From positions 248,001-312,000 of the forward strand of contig NZ_JAKFYQ010000003.1 of assembly GCF_021533835.1 (NCBI RefSeq): DNA of 64,000 bases, in the 5' to 3' direction. Under the pieces are notes generated by a model that was not told the DNA's origin, did no database searches, and worked only from the letters and a program-made list of their open reading frames with translations. The number at the start of each line of letters is the position of its first letter. Within the stretch, counting starts at the first letter, position 1. The stretch is from Synechococcus sp. Nb3U1 (GTDB taxonomy: Bacteria; Cyanobacteriota; Cyanobacteriia; Thermostichales; Thermostichaceae). Positions 58,724 to 64,000 of the stretch are shown one piece after another. Made by a program: the position numbers and the translations under genes.

Positions 58724-59740
58724 TTAGCCCTCCGCCTCAGATGGGAGCGGATCCGGATCCCCATCTGCATCTACATCCTCAACAATGCGGGCTGATCGCT
58801 GCTGTCGCCACCATACCAGTAGAGGGCTAGCGATAAAAATGCTGGAATAAACCCCCAAGCTAAACCCTACCAACAGCGCCACCGCAAATCCCTTTAAGGT
58901 CGCTCCACCCAAAATGGCAATGGCAATCAGGGGCAACATCGTCGTCAGGGTGGTGTTGAAAGAGCGGGCAAAGGTTTGGTTCAAGGACAGGTTCACGACC
59001 TCAGCAAAGCTGACCTTGCGGCTGATCAGACGGCGGTTTTCCCGGATGCGGTCGTAGATGACCACCGTGTCATTCACAGAAAAGCCGATGATAGTGAGCA
59101 GTGCTACCACAAACAGGCTATCCACCTCCATGCCCACCGTCAGACCCAAGAGGGCAAACAGCCCCATCGTCAGCACCACGTCGTGCAAAAGGGCCAGAAT
59201 GGCGAATACCGCGTAATCTAACTGGAAGCGCAGCGTCAGATAGACCACGATCAACCCGAAGGAGATCAACACCGCCAGAATGCCGGAACGCAGCAGCAGC
59301 CTTCCTACCGTCGGGCCGACAGTCTCGACCAAATTGCGCTCAAACGGGCCAACCTTCTGCTGAATTGTGGCTTCCACTGCTAGTCGTTCCTCTTCGGAAA
59401 GGGGGGGCATACGGATCAGGGCTTCTTGGCTGGTGTTGGTGTCCAGTTGAATCACACTGCTTGCCAAGTTGTGTTCCTGAAGAGCTTGCCGCAGTTCCTC
59501 GGTGGTGATGGGTTGCTCGAAGCTCAAATCCAACAGGGTACCGCCGGAAAAATCCAACCCCAGCCGCAGGGGGGTGCCGAAGGAGGCCAGGGAGAAGGCC
59601 ATACTGGTTAACCCCACTACCAACACCACCAATGAGATGGTGAACCACAGCTTACTGCGCCTGACAATATCGAAGCGATAACTCAGTTGAGGGAGGACTT
59701 GTAGTGTTGGATCTGTCGGGGATATCTCCTGAGTGGTCAT
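58724..59740 (-). CDS. secF: Protein translocase subunit SecF
   Basis: 338 residues with six membrane segments: LGLDFSGGTLLDLSFEQP after the first segment, and FSVNDTVVIYDRIRENRRL in the second half, the family signatures. With SecD it forms the proton-driven complex that completes protein export across the membrane. Its ATG overlaps the secD stop (ATGA at 59737-59740). It converges with ycf46. Confidence 0.95.
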   Translation of the reverse strand: MTTQEISPTDPTLQVLPQLSYRFDIVRRSKLWFTISLVVLVVGLTSMAFSLASFGTPLRLGLDFSGGTLLDLSFEQPITTEELRQALQEHNLASSVIQLDTNTSQEALIRMPPLSEEERLAVEATIQQKVGPFERNLVETVGPTVGRLLLRSGILAVLISFGLIVVYLTLRFQLDYAVFAILALLHDVVLTMGLFALLGLTVGMEVDSLFVVALLTIIGFSVNDTVVIYDRIRENRRLISRKVSFAEVVNLSLNQTFARSFNTTLTTMLPLIAIAILGGATLKGFAVALLVGFSLGVYSSIFIASPLLVWWRQQRSARIVEDVDADGDPDPLPSEAEG

Positions 59741-61083
59741 GATTGGGACACCTCCATCCGAACACCATAAAGCTGAGGTTTGCGCAAACTCGGGATCCCC
59801 ATTGCTGCCAAGAGCAAGGTACGGGTACAGGTGAGCGCCGTAAAGAAACTGACCAAGATGCCAATGCCAAGGGTCACCGCAAACCCTTTCACTAGACCCA
59901 CCCCCAGCCAGAAGAGCACGCCACAGACCAAGAGCGTGGTGACGTTGCTATCCAAAATGCTGCTGAAGGCGCGGTTAAACCCTTCCGAAATGGACTTGTA
60001 GAGGGATTTTCCTTCCCGCAGTTCTTCCTTGATGCGCTCAAAAATCAACACATTGGCATCCACTGCCATGCCAATACTGAGGATAAAGCCCGCGATCCCC
60101 GGCAGGGTCATGGTTACCCCCAGTAACTGAAACAGGGCAAAGGTACAGAGGGCATAAATCAGCAGCGCCACATCGGCAATCAACCCCGGCAAACGATAGT
60201 AAGCCACCATGAAGATAAACACCAGCACAATGCCACCGATGCCGGCATAGAGGCTGCGCCGCACACTCACTTCCCCAAGAGTGGCTCCAACGGTGCGGTT
60301 CTCGATTACCTGGATGCGGGCTGGCAAGGCTCCCGCTTTTAGTTTGACCGCCAGATCGTTGGCGGTTTCCACCGAAAAGTTTCCCGTAATCACGGCTGTT
60401 CCGCCGGTAATGCCAGTGCGAGCAAACTCCGCCCCCACCACCGGCGCGCTGATCAGCACATCATCCAGGAAAATGCCAATCGAGCGACCGGTTCCGGCCA
60501 AATCACGGGTCAGCTGAGTGAATCTTTCTGCCCCTTCCGGCTTAAACTCCAGCAGCACCTCCCAATTTTGGGATCCCCGTCGGGGCGCTTGGGGGTAAGC
60601 ATTGCGCAGCAGATCCCCGGTTAAGCCCACATGCTCAAATAAAGCATCAGGCTCCTCACCAGCGGTCACCTCCCCCAATTCATTACGGGGCAGGGTATTC
60701 GCGGGTACCAAACCTTTGCGAAAGTCCAGTTGGGCAGTATCCCCCAGTAGGGCAATAGCGCGATCCGGATCCGCCACCCCTGGCAACTGTACAAACAGGC
60801 GATCTTGACCACTGATTTGCACCAACGGCTCGGCTACTCCCAACCCATTGATGCGCTGCTGGATCACAGCCTCCACACCCTGCATCACATTAGGGGTGAT
60901 CTCGGTCACTTCCTCGGTGGGCAGAGCTTGCAGGGTGAGTTGGGTTCCCCCCTTGAGATCCAGACCCAGGCGCACTTCGCGACTGAAGCCCACGTAGACA
61001 AAAGCTACCACCACCGCCAGGATGAGGAGCAGTCCCCGCAAAAAGGCAAGCCGATTGAGCAATGAACCCGAGGATTTAACCAT
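59737..61083 (-). CDS. secD: Protein translocase subunit SecD
   Basis: 448 residues: first membrane segment, then LGLDLKGGTQLTLQA, a periplasmic P1 region with INGLGVAEPLVQISGQDRLFVQLPGV, and five further segments with SIGMAVDANVLIFERIKEELREG, which carries the conserved Asp involved in proton flow. It works with SecF. A 12-bp imperfect duplication lies just upstream of its start (61088-61111). Confidence 0.96.
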   Translation of the reverse strand: MVKSSGSLLNRLAFLRGLLLILAVVVAFVYVGFSREVRLGLDLKGGTQLTLQALPTEEVTEITPNVMQGVEAVIQQRINGLGVAEPLVQISGQDRLFVQLPGVADPDRAIALLGDTAQLDFRKGLVPANTLPRNELGEVTAGEEPDALFEHVGLTGDLLRNAYPQAPRRGSQNWEVLLEFKPEGAERFTQLTRDLAGTGRSIGIFLDDVLISAPVVGAEFARTGITGGTAVITGNFSVETANDLAVKLKAGALPARIQVIENRTVGATLGEVSVRRSLYAGIGGIVLVFIFMVAYYRLPGLIADVALLIYALCTFALFQLLGVTMTLPGIAGFILSIGMAVDANVLIFERIKEELREGKSLYKSISEGFNRAFSSILDSNVTTLLVCGVLFWLGVGLVKGFAVTLGIGILVSFFTALTCTRTLLLAAMGIPSLRKPQLYGVRMEVSQS

Positions 61084-61087
61084 ATTG

Positions 61088-61111
61088 CTGGAGATGTGAC
61101 TGGAGGTGTGA
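61088..61111. repeat. 12-bp tandem duplication upstream of secD
   Basis: CTGGAGATGTGA (61088-61099) and CTGGAGGTGTGA (61100-61111) match at 11 of 12 positions, five to 28 bases upstream of the secD ATG, in the presumed leader. Confidence 0.88.
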
Positions 61112-61283
61112 AGAACACTGACGCACTCAACCTGAACTCCTCAGGATTTTGGCGCTCACTGATCCTATCTCACACGGGATCCCTGCTTCGACAATGCTAG
61201 GAACCGTGGAGCACGTGGCAGGGTCCCGAATGACCAACCTCTAGCCCAGGGATACCCCATTCCTCAAATCAGCTAGGGATATG

Positions 61284-61307
61284 AAGTCTAGAAGAAAGTC
61301 TAGAAGA
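61284..61307. repeat. Perfect 12-bp tandem duplication just beyond the TPR gene stop
   Basis: AAGTCTAGAAGA occurs at 61284-61295 and 61296-61307. It ends three bases before the stop codon (61311-61313) of the minus-strand TPR gene, which looks C-terminally shortened. Confidence 0.93.
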
Positions 61308-61310
61308 GCT

Positions 61311-62288
61311 TCATCCAAGGCTTCCTAAAGCTTTCAATGGCTGGTTTTGAGCGGCAGCTTGGACAACCCTGAGGTGGTGAGGGTAATAGGTGCGGGCATA
61401 ATCGCTACGCCAGATGCTGGATCCTTGTAAAACCTCACGATCAGCCCGGATCGCCTTGACCCCAGTTCGATAGGCATCGGCAAAGCGCTCTAGGGGCAAG
61501 TAAATGTGGGCGGGCATGTGCAAGAGATGTCCGGCAGCGGGCACGAGTGTTTCCAAGCGTTCGGCACTGGCCAGCGCTTTCTCGGGGGTTGGGGATCCCT
61601 CTAAAGCGTGGATGTAGAGGTGATTGGCACCTGGATGGTCGGGATCCTGAGTGAGTACCCCTTCTAAGGTGGTGAGGATTTCTTGCGTGTAGGGCTGCGG
61701 CTGGCCGGTCGCCGTCCAGTAGTGCCCTGGAGAGAGCAGCATCAAGGCTTCGGCGTAGAGAGTGGCTGCATCCAGATCCTCTGGGAAAAGGGTGGTCAGG
61801 CTGCGCATCGCCCCGGCATAGTTTAGGGCCTGTTGTCGGTCATCTTCTGGCTCAGGGGAGGAGTAGCGTTGAGAGAGTGCCCAGAGATAAGCGCGGGTTT
61901 GTCGGTCGGTTGCCAAAGTTTGCCCTTGGGCCAGCAGATCCAGAATCTGGGGTTGAAACGGTTGAAATCGGTGGGGTCTGGGATCCGCCAAGTTGGGCCC
62001 CAGAGCGTAGGCCATTCCCCAGTAACACAGAGCACAGCCGGGATCCCGCTCTATGGCCCTTTCAAAAGAGTGAATTGCCGCCTCTAGGTTAAACCCGTAC
62101 AGCCAGACCCATCCCTGGTCAAAATAGCGTTGGGCGACGGGATCCTCCGTTTCAATGGGGTGATGATGGGATCCCAATCCGGCCATGAGGGGAAATGCTG
62201 ACTGTTTTGCTGGGATCCAATGTCCGCCACCCACACAGCCGATGCACAGGAGCAGACTGAGAATAAACCCCACAACCTGACTGAACAT
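61311..62288 (-). CDS. Tetratricopeptide-repeat protein, probably shortened at the C-terminus
   Basis: 325 residues from the ATG at 62288, which follows TTGAGGAC. An N-terminal hydrophobic segment (about 4-20, with LCIGC as a poor lipobox) precedes TPR-like helices: QRYFDQGWVWLYGFNLEAAIHSFERAIERDPGCALCYWGMAYALG (in pieces, about 50-95) and further pairs to about 310. In proteobacteria this family usually runs to about 500-550 residues with repeats after the YYPHHLRVVQAAA element; here it stops about 15 residues later. The role is unknown. It follows the cation transporter gene by four bases, so they share an operon. Confidence 0.75.
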   Translation of the reverse strand: MFSQVVGFILSLLLCIGCVGGGHWIPAKQSAFPLMAGLGSHHHPIETEDPVAQRYFDQGWVWLYGFNLEAAIHSFERAIERDPGCALCYWGMAYALGPNLADPRPHRFQPFQPQILDLLAQGQTLATDRQTRAYLWALSQRYSSPEPEDDRQQALNYAGAMRSLTTLFPEDLDAATLYAEALMLLSPGHYWTATGQPQPYTQEILTTLEGVLTQDPDHPGANHLYIHALEGSPTPEKALASAERLETLVPAAGHLLHMPAHIYLPLERFADAYRTGVKAIRADREVLQGSSIWRSDYARTYYPHHLRVVQAAAQNQPLKALGSLG

Positions 62289-62292
62289 GTCC

Positions 62293-63201
62293 TCAAGAAT
62301 CGGATCCCTCAATGTAGGAATAGGGCTCCAGATGAATGGTGGCCCGCACTGCTCCATAGCGCTCCCGCAGCAGTTGCTCCACTTCTTCGGTGATACGATG
62401 GGCCGACTCGATATCTTGAGGTTCCACCACCATGTGCATCTCGATAAAAATCATCTGCCCAGGGATCCCGCGGGAGGTGATCTCATGGCAATCCAACACC
62501 CCTGGCAAGCTCATGATCAGCTCTCGTAAAGCTTTGGGGGGAATGGCTACACTGTCAGTGAGATAGGGAACATTTTCTCGCAACACCTGCCAGCCGCTCC
62601 AAAATACCAGCAAGCCCACCGGAAAGGCCAAGGCTTGATCCAGCCAGGTCAACCCCAGGCGCACCCCAACCAACCCCAGCAGCACCGCCAGGGTTACCCA
62701 AACATCACTGAGGGTATGGCGGGCATCTGCCAGCAACAAACGACTAGACAGAGCCTTACCTCGTTGGTGCTCGTAAACCGTGACGAAAAGATTGATCACC
62801 AAAACCCCTACCATCAGGACGAGGGTAAGTTGATTGATCTCCAATGTTTGATTGGGTTCAAAGAAGCGGACAACCGCCGACTGCAAAATTTCAAAACTGG
62901 CCATGCCCAGAAAGGCAGCAATCCCCAAGGCCCCAATGGACTCAAACTTTCGGTGTCCATAGGGATGATCAGCATCCGGCTCTGGTGAAGAAAAGCGCAT
63001 GGCCAATAGGCCTAAAATGTTGCTGGCGCTGTCGGTAAAGCTGTGCAAGGCATCGGCAATCAAGCTCAGGGATCCCGTCGTTAGTCCCAGAATGAGCTTG
63101 ACCCAAAATACCAAGATATTCAGCCCCAGGGTGATGTACAACACCTTTTGCACCTGGCGCTGACGATGTCCTGAGACTGCACTAGAAACCGACAGACTCA
63201 T
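62293..63201 (-). CDS. Cation diffusion facilitator (Zn/Co/Fe efflux)
   Basis: 302 residues with six membrane segments and a cytoplasmic C-terminal domain. The HSFTDSASNILGLLAMRFSS element and DADHPYGHRKFE are family signatures; the metal site residues DALHSFTDS and DARHTLSDV, with Asp and His in helices 2 and 5, are present. It exports divalent metal ions by proton exchange; the metal cannot be read. I start at ATG 63201; the longer frame from 63339 is unlike the family. Its TPR neighbour follows after four bases. Confidence 0.9.
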   Translation of the reverse strand: MSLSVSSAVSGHRQRQVQKVLYITLGLNILVFWVKLILGLTTGSLSLIADALHSFTDSASNILGLLAMRFSSPEPDADHPYGHRKFESIGALGIAAFLGMASFEILQSAVVRFFEPNQTLEINQLTLVLMVGVLVINLFVTVYEHQRGKALSSRLLLADARHTLSDVWVTLAVLLGLVGVRLGLTWLDQALAFPVGLLVFWSGWQVLRENVPYLTDSVAIPPKALRELIMSLPGVLDCHEITSRGIPGQMIFIEMHMVVEPQDIESAHRITEEVEQLLRERYGAVRATIHLEPYSYIEGSDS

Positions 63202-63371
63202 CCATCCAAAAAGGAAACCACCCCTTATTCTGCCATTGGCCTCAGAAGGAAACAAACAGAAGGAAACAAATATCTCCCAAGCTAGAATTTCTCCCCAACG
63301 AAGTATCTTGGAAGCAGCATCCGCAGAAGTCATGTTCAAAATAACACGATCAAGTTAAGGATGACTGATCT
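63202..63371. other. Divergent gap between cation transporter and sugar dehydrogenase
   Basis: 170 bases holding both promoters. It includes the 14-bp duplication at 63244-63271. TGAC and AT-rich parts occur before 63372, but I cannot name promoter boxes with confidence. Confidence 0.4.
63244..63271. repeat. 14-bp tandem duplication upstream of the cation transporter gene
   Basis: AGAAGGAAACAAAC (63244-63257) and AGAAGGAAACAAAT (63258-63271) match at 13 of 14 positions, 43-70 bases upstream of the start on the minus strand. Confidence 0.9.
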
Positions 63372-64000
63372 ATGCATGTTGCGGTCATTGGAACCGGCTA
63401 TGTCGGGTTGGTCACGGGAGCTTGCCTGGCTCACCTCGGCCATTCAGTCATTTGTGTGGACAACAACCCAGCCAAAATCGAAGGACTGCAGCGGGGGCGA
63501 TTGCCCATTTACGAGCCTGGCTTAGAGGAATTGGTGCGGCGGGGCTCCGCCAGTGGCCAGTTACGGTTCACCACCGATCTCCGCAGTGGGATCGAAAACA
63601 GCCAGGTCATCTTTATTGCTGTCGGTACGCCCGCCTTACCCAGTGGGGATCCAGATTTGCGCTATGTAGAGGCGGTGGCTCGAGAGATTGGCCAACATCT
63701 AGATGAGCAGTATCGGGTGATTGTTAACAAATCCACCGTCCCGATTGGCTCCGGTGACTGGGTGCGCATGATCATCCTGGATGGGGCAGCCGAGGCCGCC
63801 AAGCAACGGTTCAACAGCTCAGGAGAAAGTCACCTCGAGGAACTGCGGCAAGCAGGAAATCCAGAAACAGTGACTGGGCAAGGGAGCGTTGCCACTCTGC
63901 AGGGATCCCGTTGGATGCCCCACTTTGATGTGGTTAGCAACCCAGAATTTTTGCGGGAGGGCAGCGCCATTCACGACACTTTTAACCCCGATCGCATCGT
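63372..64000 (+). CDS. UDP-glucose/GDP-mannose dehydrogenase, N-terminal part
   Basis: At least 209 codons, cut by the window edge. The Rossmann motif VIGTGYVG (residues 5-12) is followed by the GTPALPSGDPDL loop, the VNKSTVPIGSGD segment and NPEFLREGSAIHD, all typical of UDP-glucose 6-dehydrogenase. An insertion between about residues 139 and 180 (ASP/GLU-rich, with SGESHLEELR) is larger than I expect for the family. The enzyme oxidises UDP-glucose to UDP-glucuronate for polysaccharides; the catalytic Cys is beyond the window, so GDP-mannose or UDP-ManNAc relatives are not excluded. Confidence 0.88.
   Translation, partial: MHVAVIGTGYVGLVTGACLAHLGHSVICVDNNPAKIEGLQRGRLPIYEPGLEELVRRGSASGQLRFTTDLRSGIENSQVIFIAVGTPALPSGDPDLRYVEAVAREIGQHLDEQYRVIVNKSTVPIGSGDWVRMIILDGAAEAAKQRFNSSGESHLEELRQAGNPETVTGQGSVATLQGSRWMPHFDVVSNPEFLREGSAIHDTFNPDRI

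Noticed and set aside
1-64000. tRNA, rRNA or CRISPR arrays
   Set aside because: No cloverleaf-like TTCGAAT/TTCAAAT context, rRNA stretch or regularly spaced repeat was seen in the gaps; TTCGAACC near 21290 is uvrA coding sequence.

Overview
The window is a stretch of cyanobacterial chromosome. The evidence is the gene content: orange carotenoid protein with fluorescence recovery protein, an ndhF-ndhD-CO2 hydration protein cluster, a Ycf46-type ATPase, a Ycf29-like response regulator, sulfiredoxin and several protein families I know mainly from cyanobacteria (DUF3082, DUF3318, DUF2839). The DNA is densely sprinkled with the palindrome GGGATCCC or its GGATCC core. From memory, unicellular hot-spring Synechococcus (Thermostichus, JA-type strains) use such a variant of the HIP1 palindrome, so that is my best guess at the lineage. 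This is an inference, not a database result.

Layout. 1-101: start of the ATP synthase beta gene (minus). 0.5-4.1 kb: an ABC ATPase converging on an OmpR-type regulator, a small membrane protein and an aminotransferase. 4.3-8.4 kb: an SH3-domain protein, then a metal-uptake operon (lipoprotein, NikL-like protein, CbiM, CbiQ) with no ATPase gene. 8.5-16.2 kb: membrane serine protease, DnaJ-domain protein, thioredoxin, LOG-family protein, trpF, RodZ-like protein, pseudouridine synthase, rbfA. 16.3-24.2 kb: photolyase, TgpA-like transglutaminase, uvrA, a DUF3318 protein. 24.2-27.7 kb: asparaginase, two siroheme/cobalamin-branch genes (cbiX, cobA) and an ABC-2 permease coupled to cobA. 27.9-31.8 kb: a photoprotection and redox neighbourhood (response regulator, sulfiredoxin, Pro/Ser-rich protein, ocp, frp). 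32-42 kb: RNase III, envelope-type small proteins, a long coiled-coil protein with priA, TolC, nitrilase, CopC and a His-rich ORF. 42.3-44.2 kb: dnaG.

43.6-49.6 kb is different. It carries an AI-2E-type permease, an MprF-like protein with permuted domain order and an IS630-family insertion sequence. GGATCC almost disappears there (one copy in about 6 kb), while classic HIP1 (GCGATCGC) appears three times. The simplest reading is DNA acquired from another cyanobacterium.

49.6-64 kb: a CO2-uptake NDH-1 operon (ndhF, ndhD, chp) behind an LpxB-related gene, thiE overlapping ycf46, secD-secF, a cation diffusion facilitator with a shortened TPR protein, and the start of a UDP-glucose/GDP-mannose dehydrogenase.

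A recurrent small-scale feature is two-copy tandem duplication of 9-14 bp units. Those whose unit is not a multiple of three sit at gene edges, often across a stop codon; two 9-bp ones are in frame inside genes. I found no tRNA, rRNA or CRISPR array.
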